From Lineus longissimus (lineage: Eukaryota; Nemertea; Pilidiophora; Heteronemertea; Lineidae): a stretch of DNA of 64,000 nt. The stretch's first letter is position 1, and the number at the start of each line of letters is the position of its first letter. This document shows positions 1 to 13,200 of this stretch, in pieces. The stretch is taken from assembly GCF_910592395.1 (NCBI RefSeq), contig NC_088312.1, forward strand, positions 12,400,001 through 12,464,000. Reading direction: 5' to 3'. Under the pieces are notes generated by a model. The model saw nothing but the letters and a program-made list of their open reading frames with translations. It was not told where the DNA came from and made no database searches. A program made the translations under genes and the position numbers.

Positions 1-734
1 GCAACCTGCGAAACCTATCGCTGCGATGAGCGATAAACGATCGTTCGTCTCCGGGTAAAACCGTTCGTCGCTGGGTTTGATCGTAATCGTAGGTCGCATC
101 GATGACCAATTCTTGTAGGAGCTACCTTGGATGACTACTGCAAACGAATGCTTTTTGTCTCATGCTACAATTTTATCGCATATCGCTGCAACGAAAAATT
201 TCGCTCATTTGCGGGGCGCTTATTACTCACCTTCGCGTTTCTGTGTTCGCCCAAAGAATGACAAATTCGAATAGATAAACTATCTAGCAGGCCTGACCTA
301 TAGATATGAAAATAGAGATGATGGGGCATTTACCGTAGGAAATCTCCATAGGCCACTCTACCATTGTAAACCCACCAATGCTGTTTCTCTATAGACATTC
401 ATGCTCTACAAATCATACATGAATCCTTTACAAAAGAACATGGATATCATAAATGTATTTATAATGATATTTGTACGCGGTCAACTCATGTTCAGACTGA
501 TATTTGCGGAAAACCCTACAACTTCATTTCAAATAAAGATGTGAGTCATTCGGGTTTTCCTGCATGAAGCATTTTGTGATAAGGATAGACATGTGTCCGT
601 AATACAAATTACTTTATAGAATCATTTCATGTGCGTGACACGCTGTTAGAAGTTTTTCCATTACGTCAGGGAATTTGTCTTCCTTGGTCATGGTTTAACA
701 AGTTCTCCGTTTCCATTTGCCCGAACACCCGGAA

Positions 735-1335
735 ACAGTTAAAAAGCCTGATGATCACAACACAATACTATTAAACAGCCTGACAACATCACCAATCAAT
801 TAATTAAAATAGCTTGACCACATCACAAATCAATCAAAATAACTTTACTACAACACAAACAATAAAATAGCTTGAACTCATCACAAACAATTAAATAGCT
901 TGAACTCATCAAAAACAATTAAATAGCTTGACCACATCACACATCAATTAAATGGCTTGACCACAACACAAAACATTTAATAGCTTGACCACATCACACA
1001 TCAATTAAATGGCTTGACCACAACACAAAACATTTAATAGCTTGACCACATCACACATCAATTAAATGGCTTGACCACAACACAAACAATTAAATAGCTT
1101 GACCACATCGCAAACTATTAAATTAATGGACTGACCACAACACAAGACCACATCACAAACAATGAAATTGCCTGATCACATCACAAACAATAACAATAAC
1201 TTGGCCACAACACAAAAAATTAAACAGCCGGGCCAAACACAAAACAAATAAATAGGCTGACCACACCACAAACAATTGAATAGCTTGACCACATAACAAA
1301 ACCATTAAACAGCCTGACCACATCACAAAACTACT
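735..1335. repeat. AT-rich minisatellite
   Basis: About 600 bases consist of diverged tandem units of roughly 25-30 bases built on the words CTTGACCACATCACA and CAATTAAATAG. Units vary in length and some alternate in pairs (ATAGCTTGACCACATC then ATGGCTTGACCACAAC). There is no coding potential. The array stops just before the left end of the pogo-like element. Bases 1-734 hold nothing I recognise. Confidence 0.85.
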
Positions 1336-1908
1336 CTAATCTCCCACTTACCTGTCCCATTTCCAAACCCTATCGCAAGTGATTAAGTCCGAATATTGCT
1401 AATTTTGGTTGGGGCAGAGCTCAATTTATGGAACAGCCTGGAGTAGTGACATGACAATGGACACTGTAAGGCTTTCCGACAATCTTGCCTAGTCACGTAG
1501 TCGTTTACGTGTACTGCGGCTGGGCGACCGGGGCAATTAGGGTAACGGTTTCGTAACAGCTCAAGATCACTGTGGCGATTCGTTCACCATTTAACACACT
1601 GTATTTACACAATGGGAGCTACTACAACCGATCAATTGCCCAATGGAATAAGGGTGATTATAGAAGAGTCCTGGCTATTCTGCAGTTAAGCAGTGAAGTG
1701 GTCTAGGAACACCCACAAGGAGTCTTTAAACTGTGATCGGGCCTGATTGTTGATTTCATCACCTGTAGTTAAAAAGAGTGGCCTCGTCTTTGACATGGAA
1801 GGGTAAAGTCACTAGATTGGAACTGGGACGAAAGAACAGGGTGATCTACTGCCTGATAATGGGCATTAAAGAAAAAATTGAACAGAAGATTAACATTCTG
1901 ATAAGGTT

Positions 1909-4167
1909 TTATTCATCATGAAAGTCAACATCAGCGTCATCAGGGTCAAACTCAAGCTCATCATTAACCTCTTCAAGTTCCCCATCTGCTGGATGCGGGA
2001 TCACTGGGTCGTCATTCCCGTCCGGAAGAAGTCCACTTAGTCTCCACCCACTGACTATCACTTGGAATGCCACTCTTTCCCAGGCGAGACTGATCATACG
2101 TACTACTTCCTGGCGGGAAATCTGATCACAGTGTCCATCATCTTCGGTATGTCCAATCTTCCAGGCTTTCCACACCAATCTGAGATGACATTTAAAACTG
2201 CGATTTACAGTTAAGTCCAAAGGTTGCAAAATTGAAGTGCATCGTCCAGGAATGAACGAATCCTGTCCATTTTGCCGCGGAATTTCCTCCGTAAACAGAT
2301 GATGTCTATGGGCAGGGTAGCGATCCAAGATGAGGAGAAAGGTTGCTCCGGCAATAAATGGCACAACAATGGCTTGCAACCATTCGATCAATGACTGATG
2401 TCTTGCCCAGCCATTCGGAGTACCTGTAACCTAAGATTAAAACGTTTCGTTTAGAAATAAAGAATACATCGGTGCAATTCATGAAAATGTATGACTCATT
2501 CTCCGATTGTATTGTTGCTCAGCCAGCTGATAGCTTTGGGAAATGGTTTCAAAGATCAACGGACTGCAATGATTCTAAAAATAGAACAGGATTCGTAAAA
2601 AGACCATTAAACACGAGGAGCAGGCAGATCATAGAGCTAGCTCCATTGGCAGTTGAAGATGATATGGTCATCTAACAGCTAATAAACCAGGATTAGTTAA
2701 TGAAAAGGTTTACTTACTCGCACGTTCTGGGGAGCATGGGCTCGCAGTTCTGCAATAACTTCGCCTTCAGCATCCAAGCCCCTAAAGTTGACCTCAGCTG
2801 GTAGTTTTCGTCCATCGCTGGAGACGGCCAAGGTTACCGTGCATCCAATCTTCCCGTTCCCTCTTGAGGATCTGATGTCGATCGAATGTGATCCTGTTGT
2901 AGCCATTGTGGTTTTCGGCACCATGTCAAAGTTGACAAATGTTTCATCCATGTTGATGATCACATGGAAATTTCCATTTTGGATGATTTGAGACGTTTCC
3001 CTACGATAGACGGCCGCTATTTCCATAGCGTTGTCGGGGAGGGTTCGCGTGTCCTTATTCTTTCTTCGATGGCTTATTCTTTTTCTGAAAGGAAAAGGAG
3101 ACCACTTTTAGCTTTGAAAAACGTAGCTTACTCCCCCATTACTGTCCATTTCTTGGTCATTGGGCCCATTATTCCATTATGGCAGAACAAAAGTTGTGAG
3201 AGAACCCAACCCAAGTGAGATACCAATTTACGAAATGGCTTCGTTGTTTTTACCTTTCTTTGAATCGGGTCAGCCAGTGATCTGACGCTCGGAAATCCTG
3301 ATTGCGAGGCCTTTGCGCTCTCGTCTGCTGCCTTTGTTCCTCCGTCAGATTAGTCCACCATTGTCTGTATTCTCTGGCTGCTTGTGACTGGAGATCGATC
3401 CCGGATACTGGAATTCCATGCTGGCGGCGTTGAATAAACCAGTCGTTGAGCTGATTTTCCATGTCTGCCCAAAACGCTGAAAAGGACAAACGGTAGGCCT
3501 ATCAAGCAGACGGTGAAGGGATGAATCGGAGGGGGAGAAGAGTAGAGTATGCCTGAAATCTAAGAAGAGTCCCTGAATAATGTCGAACTATGGATAAAAC
3601 CTCATTTCACAGTGAAAGCCTGAACTCACTGTCGCGCTTTTGCGCCGCGTTTTCACCGAGGCGCGGAAATCAATTGTTATTCATTCGGTGAACAAAGGAT
3701 TCCCCGCCTGGCGGTGAAAATGCGGCGGAAAAACGCGTCAGTGAGTACAGGCCTTAATCTTATGGGCCTACTTCACTTAAAATTGTACATCTTTCGTAAA
3801 TTCCTGACAAAAATGAGTTACCTTGTTCATCATTGCCATGCTGCCGAATCCTCCGCCGTCTCCTCTCAATTTGGGTGCACCTGTCGCGGCGTTCCGACAT
3901 CTCTTCATACTGGTCTAGCCATCTTGAGAATGTCCTTGGATGGATGCGGTGATGTACGGCAAAAGAACGACAAGACCGGGCATGCGCAATGCCCATCGCA
4001 TGGTGCAGCCTAAAAGTATCCACGTAGTCCAAACGCTGATTCAAGCTGTAGCCATGAAGATGTCTCCTTTCTTGGCCTTCGTTAGCCGCACCATTATTAC
4101 CTCCGTCGTCACCACCATCACCATGCCCACCATTACCGCCACCATCACCGTCGTCACCGTTATCCAT
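1909..4167 (-). CDS. Pogo/Tigger-like transposase, 4 exons
   Basis: DDE/D-type transposase for cut-and-paste movement in the nucleus. Exons on the minus strand: 4167-3822, 3476-3254, 3084-2718, 2430-1909. All junctions use GT/AG and the phases fit, giving 485 residues without a stop. Exon 1 has a Gly/Asp-rich start followed by a helix-turn-helix region (SLNQRLDYVDTFRLHH). Exon 2 is a CENP-B/Tc5-type DNA-binding domain ending FRASDHWLTRFKER. Exon 3 carries the first catalytic Asp in INMDET. Exon 4 has the second in LLILDRYPAH and the third in QPLDLTVN, 35 residues later, the spacing expected of pogo proteins. An upstream Met at 4221 would add 18 hydrophobic residues; I prefer 4167. All three acidic residues are present, so the enzyme may be functional. 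Domestication is an alternative, but the flanking TIRs favour a transposon. Confidence 0.85.
3617..3754. mobile_element. 138-bp hairpin MITE in transposase intron 1
   Basis: Two arms of about 50 bases are inverted copies of each other. The left arm begins AGCCTGAACTCACTGTCGCG and the right arm ends ACGCGTCAGTGAGTACAGG. Each contains a GCGGTGAAAA-type word. A short spacer separates them and there is no coding. It lies inside the first intron of the pogo-like transposase, so it inserted into a member of that family or was carried by it. Confidence 0.65.
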
Positions 4168-4517
4168 CGAATTCACGACCCAAAATCCAATGGCAAAGCA
4201 AAAAATCCAAAACAAACGCATCTCGTCGATTAACAAATCGAACCTCTGACAAAAACATCAATGAGTACACAAGAACTGTCCAACTTCTCTTATACTGTTT
4301 TGGAGAATACGTAATTGTTATGTCACTGAGGTCATCCGTAACCTCACCCGATTAGGCCTAGTGTAATTCTTTGCCAGGCTCTGGGGTGTGACAAGGAAGT
4401 CGACAGAACAATTATAATATTGATCCAGGGCATTCTGTTTCCGACCATACCCCACCCCATTTTATTGGACTTAGGATTTTCTGATGATTTTCCGGGTTCA
4501 GGAATGGGACAGGTAAC

Positions 4518-7500
4518 AGGCCAGTCAATCTAGCTCATTTTAGGGCTTGACCCACCACAAATTGCAAAAGAAACGATTCCACCTGTATTCATTCAGGAAT
4601 GACCCCCTAAACACCATACTGAAAATCTCAATGAATCTAAATAGGGGAAGGGGGTCAAATATGCTAATTTATGCTAATTAGTAGCCAAATATAGGGAAAC
4701 AATGACTTTTGTCCAAAATCATCCAAATTAGTCAATCAAGGTGTCTAATCATATGTTTTCAGTATCAAGGAAAAAAATGAAACCATTCTTGACAAGAAAA
4801 AATATGTTGCATCGTGGGTAATATGTTAATTAGTCACAAATGTTTGCCAATTTTCTAAGAAATCTTGATATTAGTATTTTTCGTCAAAAATTATCCTGTT
4901 GTGACCATTTATGAGTCTAGTCCATTGGACTTAGAGGCAATGAAACCTAATAATTATAATTTTACGTCAACTAAGTGTTGCGTAGAGGGAAATGTGCTCA
5001 TTAGCATTATATATCGTCACAAAATCAGGGTTAGTGTTTCTTCTTAACCGATTGATGCTAAAAAAGAAACACTCCTCATTACTTATATTTCAACTCTGTA
5101 ATGTTAAACGCGGCCCATCTTCGACCCTCATTGTCAAGCATCAGAGGTGAGTTCTTATTTAAATTTCTGTATTAGCTCTCCATATATATTACATATTATG
5201 TACCCTGCTGCCATCTTTGTTTTAATTAAGTTTAAGACAATAACAATATCTGATTCATAACAATATCTTAAATATGTAACATGAAACGAGTTTCCTGCTA
5301 ATTGTGAAATGCTATGATGCATCTAATTTGTTTATAGCTGCCACACAGGTAGGTTTTATCCCGGTTAGATCACTTTACAGAGAATAGTATAGGTACTTAA
5401 TTATTGCATCTGAAGCATGTGGCTTCATCACTTAAAATTGATATTGGGTGCCAACTTTGTATCTATCACCCGCTGGTGTAGAACTATATGTCTGTCTGCT
5501 TTCAGGATGTGTAAATACATGCTTTAGTGATAAATGACAACATGATTTGTCTAATTTACAGATTTATTTGATCAACAATCAATATAAATCATTAATAGGC
5601 CAGCCGAGCACTAGAATTTAACTTTGTACATGTCAGTGTGGTGTTAATGATTAATTTTCTTTCACCTTTTGAGGATCTGTAACATATTCTTTCAGAAAGA
5701 CCTGCAGTAATACAATGGAAAAATGTGTGTTTTGTGATGAAGGTTTGACGACATCCAAGCCAACAGTTACTCTTGGCCAAAAAGGATGTTATGGCATAAA
5801 CAATGCAAGTGAAATCCGTGGAAGTTGCATACGAAAAGAAACAGGTCACGAAGTTCACCGGGATTGCAGGAAAAAGTTTATCAATCCAAATCAGATATCA
5901 AAAGATCTGAAGAGGGATTCGTGCATGCCCCTGAGCCAAAAACACCTTGCATATTACGATCGGAGTCCACCAAATTTGATTTCAAGGAACATTGTTTATT
6001 CTGTGGTAGAGTAGTGAAATATACAGAGGGAACTAAAAGAGGTTGTGACGTATATCCAGTTAGGACAAAAGATTTCCAGGATTCAGTATTTGAACACTCT
6101 CAAAATAGGAAAGATGAATGGGCTGATGCAGTCGTTAGAAGATTGGCTTACGCATCGGACTTGCATGCTGCAGATGCATGCTACCATCAAAGTTACAATG
6201 TCAATTTTCGGACGGGAAAGCAGATTCCACAGCAGTTTTGTTCGGATGGGGGTGCAAAACGATTGAAACAAGGTAGACCTGAGGAACAGGAGCGGCGTGA
6301 GGCCTTTCTGAAAACTTCCTAAAGAACAAGGAAAACAAGCAGCGTCTCCTCATGCTTGGTAATATGTTGGAAATGACTGGATGCCAAATAATTCATGCGG
6401 AGGGCGATGCAGATGCACTGATCGTTGATGCAGCTATTGAATCCGCAATATCAATCCAAACTGTCCATGTTGGGGACGACACCGATTTACTTGTACTGCT
6501 ATGTTACCATGTGGATATCAACTCATGCGAAATCTTCTTCAGACCAGAGCCCAAGGCAAATTCCACCAAGCATAGAGTCTGGGACATAAAGAAAACGAAA
6601 GCCACACCTGGTGAGAATGTGTGTTCACACATCCCATTTATTCATGCTATGCTAGGATGTGACTCAACTTCAAGAGTACAAGGACTTGGCAAAGCCTGCG
6701 CACTAAAAATGATCATAAAGAATGCAAAGTTCCGAAAACTTGCACAGGTTTTCAGTGGCGATAAGGACACTCCCAAGGAGGATATCATCAAGGCAGGGGA
6801 GGAAGCCTTAGAAGGCCTTTTTAACGGAGCAGAAAAAGATCTGAACAGTTTGCGTTACAAACGATACTGTGATAAGGTGAAAAAGGGTTCGAAAGCAGTA
6901 GAGGCAAAGAATTTGCCCCCTACGTCAGCTGCTGCTAGATATCATAGCTTGAGAGTGTTCTTCCAAATTCAAGAGTGGAAACGAGATGTGTCGGACCTTG
7001 AGCCATCCGAGTGGGGTTGGAAAGAAGTCGGGGGACAGTTGTTGCCAAATACGACAGACCTGCCGGCGGCACAAAGCAAATTGCTTGAGATGTTCAGATG
7101 CGAGTGTAAAACTGGGTGCAGCATACTTAGATACACATGTCTGAGGCATGGCCTTCTATGTTCTTCTGCCTGTAGCCACTGCGAGGGTACCAGTTGCACA
7201 AACATTGAAATTATTGTAATGAATGACAGTGACATTGACAATGAAGATGACGATAACTAAATGACTAGAAAAGTGTCCAATTCAATCAGCACTTGCGGTG
7301 GGTAATTAGCATATTTCACATGATGCAATGCCTTTTATTGTTTTAAAACCATATCTATTAGGTTTCATTGCCTCTAAGTCCATTGGGTTAGACTCATAAA
7401 TGGTCACAACAGGATAATTTTTGACGAAAATTACTAATATCAAGATTTCTTAGAAAATCGGCACAAATTGGTGACTAATTAACATATTACCCACGATGCA

Positions 7501-7781
7501 ACATATTTTTTCTTGTCAAGAATGGTTTCATTGATTTCCTTGATACTGAAAACATATGATTAGACACCTTGATTGACTAATTTGGATGATTTTGGACAAA
7601 AGTCATTGTTTCCCTATATTTGGCTACTAATTAGCATAAATTAGCATATTTGACCCCCTTCCCCTATTTGGATTCATTGAGATTTTCAGTATGGTGTTTA
7701 GGGGGTCATTCCTGAATAAATACAGGTGGAATCGTTTCTTTTGCAATTTGTGGTGGGTCAACCCGCTAATTTGACTGGCCT
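4518..7781 (+). mobile_element. DNA transposon with ~430-bp TIRs and XPG/Cys8 gene
   Basis: The left TIR (4518 to about 4953) and right TIR (about 7353-7781) are near-identical inverted copies beginning AGGCCAGTCAA, including the shared words GACCCACCACAAATTGC and TAGGGGGTCATTCC. Between them lies one plus-strand coding remnant. I could not find a convincing target duplication (left flank GGTAAC, right flank AGTATA). The XPG-like nuclease plus eight-cysteine domain resembles what is described for the Academ superfamily. That assignment comes from memory of the family and is tentative. The element abuts the pogo-like element on its left. Confidence 0.75.
5715..7260 (+). pseudogene. Broken XPG/PIN-like transposon ORF with Cys8 module
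   Basis: Three blocks in different frames form one decayed protein. Block 1 (5715 to about 5925) begins MEKCVFCDEGL and has a Cys/His-rich finger-like start (HRDCRKKF). Block 2 (about 5925-6320) includes KEHCLFCG, DVYPVRT and LHAADACYH. Block 3 (about 6325-7260) carries the acidic nuclease-like motifs HAEGDADALIVDAA and VGDDTDLLVLL, then HAMLGCDSTS. Near the C-terminus there are eight cysteines in 28 residues, spaced C-1-C-3-C-6-C-6-C-3-C-2-C-4-C. The family usually has several hundred more residues between blocks 2 and 3, so an internal deletion near 6310 is likely, plus a frameshift near 5925. Not functional as it stands. The acidic motifs suggest a FEN/XPG-like nuclease fold; this is inference from motif pattern only. 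Confidence 0.7.
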
Positions 7782-10216
7782 AGTATATCAGTCTACGATC
7801 CAGACCAGGAATATGGAATTGATATCAGTTCCCGCGTAATCTGATGGCCTCGGTTTGGTTTACGCTGAGTGGCATATCTGCTGCAAGCAGGCCAGACTCT
7901 AATTAGGACACGCTCAATATAGCCATTCCGGGATAGAGAGGCATCCGTGATTGACTGGATAGCAATCCAAAAGAAACAACCCCAAGCATGTTGTCTGTTG
8001 GACAACTAACTAGCTACTAGCTCATGCTGACCACATGGGCTCCATCCACCCATGGGTGAAAGATAAAAAAATTCATGAATATTATAAACCTATGGGGCTA
8101 TGCTAACTAATATAAGTGGAGACTTGGGATATATTATTAATTAGGTATATGTACTAGTTACTTCAAACTCTACAATGAACTAACTTAACTAATGGTGAAA
8201 ATGCCCTCGCCATAGCAACCACTACACCAACGCCTAACTGACACATGCATACTAGTGCAGGGTATACAGAATGTGCATCAAGGAAGTAGGTCATGTCCTG
8301 GATTTTTAACTCTGATTTGCAAAATGAGCACCAACAAAGTACTGATTTTACATCATGTGTGGTATATTTCAGTTTAAGATGACTATATTTTGGTACCTTA
8401 GGACATTATGTACCCATGGATATCATACATCAACTGCCTTGAACTCTAAGCCTCACAGAACATGGCACCCAACATGTGTCTCCCAGCATGTTTGACCCCA
8501 TCTATCAAGCCACTGTTTATTTGAAGATTTCTCAGAACTATTTTAATTTCAAGCCATCAGACCGCTTGCATCTGAAAGAAGGCATCATTATGTGCCAAAA
8601 TGGGCATAGATACTGAGCTAATTGGCTGAGACCACGCTAAGACGACAGCTTTTTTCTGTTGATTGGCATTTTAGAACCCTGCCCCTCATGACTATAACCA
8701 ATAATATAGCAGAGACTAGTTGAGATATGAAATCAACATTTTGCATACCATTAGTCAAGATATCAAGAGAGAGGCCCAGTGGATTTTTCACCCTCAAGGC
8801 TCTTTAAGCCTCCCAGAACACGCCCAAAAAGGGCAGCCACACCCTTCAGGATTATTTAGGATTATTAATCTGTCTACTGGAGCTAAATAGGATAATATGT
8901 TTGAGGATAAATATCATAAACAGTCAGTGAGTAACCTATTCTCCAATATCAGCAAGATTGAAACAGATGTGGGTAACTGTATGGTCACAGGGGACACTTT
9001 TAGTGGCACATAATCATTTGGCTACTCTCTATCAGACAGGTAGTACATTGCAGTACCAATGCACTATCATGCATTGGTACCAAAACGAGGCTGAGTTTTA
9101 GCAGATAAGGATATAATATGGCCTAGATTGCAGACTGTATGTATTAAAGAGCCGGACCAAAACAAAACAAATAAATGGCATCACACATTAATTACATTAA
9201 GTTCATAGTGAGCACATTGAACAAAACTTAAATAGGCGCCCTGACCCCATTTCATAACAATTGACAACATTTCCAAGATGTGCATCCCTCCATCCAGGCT
9301 CAGAGCAGCCTATGACCAGACGACCTTGCATTGGGAAACAGTGCTTTTTGCAGCCACACCGAAAACCAAATCGCAATTGCAAAAGTCTATGCGCAACATT
9401 ACTAGTACCTTTTAGAGGGGTACGACGTTCGTAATTACTGGTGGGCCAGGAAAATAAAAATGCATTTGGACACAATGCCGTAGAGGAGTTATTGTGCATA
9501 TGAATTTGCTGGAACACGGTACTTACAGTATTTGCAGCTCTGTCTACATTGTCAAAATAACTACTTCCAGTACGTATTTATAAATTTAAAGTTTTAAAAT
9601 TCAATTACAATTTTCGAAATTTTTAACGAACAGCGAAGGCCTTTAACACATAGCGCCTTCTCCGACAACATATATGTAGACCCAATGACTGGAAAATTAT
9701 TGTTTATCAAGAAAATAGTCACTGGCCTGCTATAAATTGACTGTATTCAACTGATATTTTCTTACAATATAAATGAGTTTTGATTCTGTTATTGTTTTCC
9801 TTATATCACGATAACTATTGCCTGTCCGAGCAAAAGTTGGACGTATTTTGTTTAGGTTTCATGTTTTTCTTGCATTGGCTTAAACCAAAAAGTATAAGTC
9901 GGAAAAGAAGTACATGTTGGTATTCTTGCGAGTTCTACCTTCTCCAGGTTTCTGGACTATCCACGTTCTTTTTGCTCTCATGTAAGCAATGAAAGGTGAG
10001 GCACGAAAATAATGTTAGAAGGATTTTTGATATTTGAGGACTTGAAGGAATAAGCCTAGAACTGTGCTGGTGTGAATGGGCCTTACTGGCATTTTTCTGA
10101 TTTGCGTTTTCGAAAAATGTGGCACGGGTACTAGCGGTGTGGCACGGGTACTAGCGGTTTGAATCTAAGTTCCTATTCAGAGAAGAGATTGATAACAAAA
10201 CATATTGAGACACATT
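7782..10216. other. No gene recognised; AT-rich spacer
   Basis: Only short, unconvincing reading frames occur here. A small perfect-looking hairpin lies near 9051-9075 (GTACCAATGCA paired with TGCATTGGTAC). Around 10118-10156 a short GTGGCACGGGTACTAGCGGT unit is duplicated in tandem. The sequence CTATTCAG just before 10180 could be the acceptor of an upstream untranslated exon of the EF-hand gene, but I cannot show it. Confidence 0.4.
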
Positions 10217-13200
10217 ATGGATAAAGAGAAAATACAGAAAGCACCGCCGGAAGTGGAGAAAAAATCTCGAATTCGCCGAGAGTTGGAAAGCATGCAGACA
10301 CTGGCAGACATCAAGCAACAGCGGCAACTTGGACGCGACGTGAGAAAGGCAGCGAAACGGAAAGAGCGGAGGATTAGATGGCAACAAGATCAGGATGAAA
10401 TCCTAAAACGAGACTTAGAACAACTTCAAGCGATTCCTGAACGTCAAACACCATCGTCTGCTCATTCTCGTGTCACCTCTGGTCCCGGATCTCGCGCGCA
10501 GTCTCGGCAGACCGAGAGACTGCGAGATTGCGAAGTCAGCCATGCATGGACGCAGACAGAGGCAGACGATGATGATAGGAATATGGAACAAGTGATGATG
10601 CAGTTGAAAAGGAAGTCATTAGCAGAGCAAAAGAAAATGTCACGTGACCTTGTTGACAGCCCTGACCAGTTCGAGGAACCGGAAGATGACCATGATATTG
10701 AGTTTTTCAAGAAATTGTTCAAATTTCTTGATCAGCAGAAAACGGGGTTAGTATGATTGTAGTATCTTCCTAAAAGTTCATCCTCATGTAAACTAACGCA
10801 ACGGTTCATCCTCAAGCAATTTACTCAAATGGGCAATTCGTTTCACTCCTGTCAGCCCTGTTCAATGGTGTTTAGGGGTCGTCGCTCGCTGCTCCGCAGC
10901 TGTGGAACGATCTGGTGTGATGGGTCGTTCTGTGGACTGCTTCAAGGTCGTGGTAAAACACACTCTTTTTCAAGCATTTAAACGTTTAAAAATCTCATGA
11001 CTGCTTATGTACATTGTATATTGTAAAGAGCACGGATATTTCTCTGAAACATAGTACGCTATCGTCTAGGCACTTTTAGTATTATCCCTTACGATCATGC
11101 AGCAATGGTATCGCATTGCCAATAATCGAGATGACAAAAAGCAGAAATAACATAACGTAACATCACACCCACTGGCGCTGCTAGATAGTCTTTTTTAGAC
11201 GTAAAAATGAAAAAATAGACATTTCAAACATTTCAGTTGAAGGTGGACCAGCATTTGCTTCATCAGATAGACATCTCTTAAATCGATGGTATAGGTGTGT
11301 CAAGCCTGGCACGTAAAACTGGACTTACGCCACATGTATATTACCCCTTGGCGTTTCTCTGAATGTTGAAAAAGTCTCGAACCTTTGTCGGTCTCACCTT
11401 CTGAATCATTTATCGTTGCGAGTACCTTGATATTTTTTTACAGGTGTCAAGCCTGCCACGTAAAACTGGACTTACGCCACATGTATATTACCCCTTGGCG
11501 TTTCTCTGAATGTTGAAAAAGTCTCGAACCTTTGTCGGTCTCACCTTCTGAATCATTTATCGTTGCGAGTACCTTGATATTTTTTTACAGGTGTCAAGCC
11601 TGGCACGTAAAACTGGACTTACGCCACATGTATATTACCCCTTGGCGTTTCTCTGAATGTTGAAAAAGTCTCGAACCTTTGTCGGTCTCACCTTCTGAAT
11701 CATTTATCGTTGCGAGTACCTTGATATTTTTTTACAGGTGTCAAGCCTGCCACGTAAAACTGGACTTACGCCACATGTATATTACCCCTTGGCGTTTCTC
11801 TGAATGTTGAAAAAGTCTCGAACCTTTGTCGGTCTCACCTTCTGAATCATTTATCGTTGCGAGTACCTTGATATTTTTTTACAGGTGTCAAGCCTGCCAC
11901 GTAAAACTGGACTTACGCCACATGTATATTACCCCTTGGCGTTTCTCTGAATGTTGAAAAAGTCTCGAACCTTTGTCGGTCTCACCTTCTGAATCATTTA
12001 TCGTTGCGAGTACCTTGATATTTTTTTACAGGTGTCAAGCCTGCCACGTAAAACTGGACTTACGCCACATGTATATTACCCCTTGGCGTTTCTCTGAATG
12101 TTGAAAAAGTCTCGAACCTTTGTCGGTCTCACCTTCTGAATCATTTATCGTTGCGAGTACCTTGATATTTTTTTACAGGTGTCAAGCCTGCCACGTAAAA
12201 CTGGACTTACGCCACATGTATATTACCCCTTGGTGTTTCTCTGAATGTTGAAAAAGTCTCGAACCTTTGTCGGTCTCACCTTCTGAATCATTTATCGCTG
12301 CGAGTACCTTGATATTTTTTTACCATTGTCCCCACTGAAATCATTTCTATATGACCCTAATCTTTCTTTTTAGTCGTCTTACGTACGAGGAGCTGGAGAC
12401 ACCATTGAGGAAAATTGGGTTTGACTTGTCTCTCAAGGAAATGAAGGAAATGACTGGTAAATAATAGTGTTTTGATACTGTTATTTCCAAAAAGGGCAAG
12501 ATATGTGCTGACCATTTCAAAATGACATTTACCTCAACAGTAGATACAAACCTGGGTGGACTGGTGAATGTCACTTATCTCCATTGATGAAAAAAAGAAG
12601 TACTCACTTGTGATTCGTTGCAGACTGCATATGACGAAGCTTGTAAATCTATGAGGTGTCACGTGGGAATTCAATCATTTGCCAAATTTATTTGAATTAA
12701 TCTCACTGTTACAAACCATAAATCAACACACTAAAACTTATTTTATCCAATTAGGTACTTTTTGGAAACAATTATTTTGTATTCAAACCAGCATTTTTAT
12801 TTATCAAACCATCAGTCAATTAAATTCCCACATGGCGCCTCATATAAATCTAACCTGTTTTCATGTTTTTCCCCCGGGAGTGACATCATGCTATTTCTTC
12901 TTCTAAGCCTCTGTAAGTGGCGCTGGGCGCGATTACGTAACATTTCCCGAGTTTCTGAAGTTTTGCCTTGATAACCAAACGACGCTTGATGAAGATTATG
13001 TGGATATAAAAGAGGTAAATATGACTTGTCTTTTCATTGGTCAAAATAACGACAAATAGGGAACATATGCTACATTTATAAAAACGTTAAAGCGGTTTTG
13101 ATTGGTTGAACGTAGGCCTATGTTATACGTGAAGTCGGGAAAACACAATCATAAAACGCGTATCACTTTTCTTCTCGACATTTCAGGTTTTTGAGCAAAT

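Larger units (their letters stand above)
1351..4513 (-). mobile_element. Pogo-like DNA transposon, apparently complete
   Basis: A 3.16-kb element bounded by TA dinucleotides at 1349-1350 and 4514-4515. Its inverted termini begin CCTGTCCCATT on the left and read AATGGGACAGG on the right, followed by weaker inverted similarity (for example TAAGTCC words) for about 60 bases. The TA target and short TIRs agree with the Tc1/mariner-pogo group, and the enclosed gene encodes a pogo-type transposase. The right end lies four bases from the next transposon. TIR and target duplication were read by eye. The element appears intact, so it may be a recent or still mobile copy. Confidence 0.8.

Noticed and set aside
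3760-4013. Plus-strand frames opposite transposase exon 1
   Set aside because: Antisense shadows of the coding exon.
11294-12322. CRISPR-like array
   Set aside because: Repeats are contiguous 147-bp units without unique spacers, in a eukaryotic intron.
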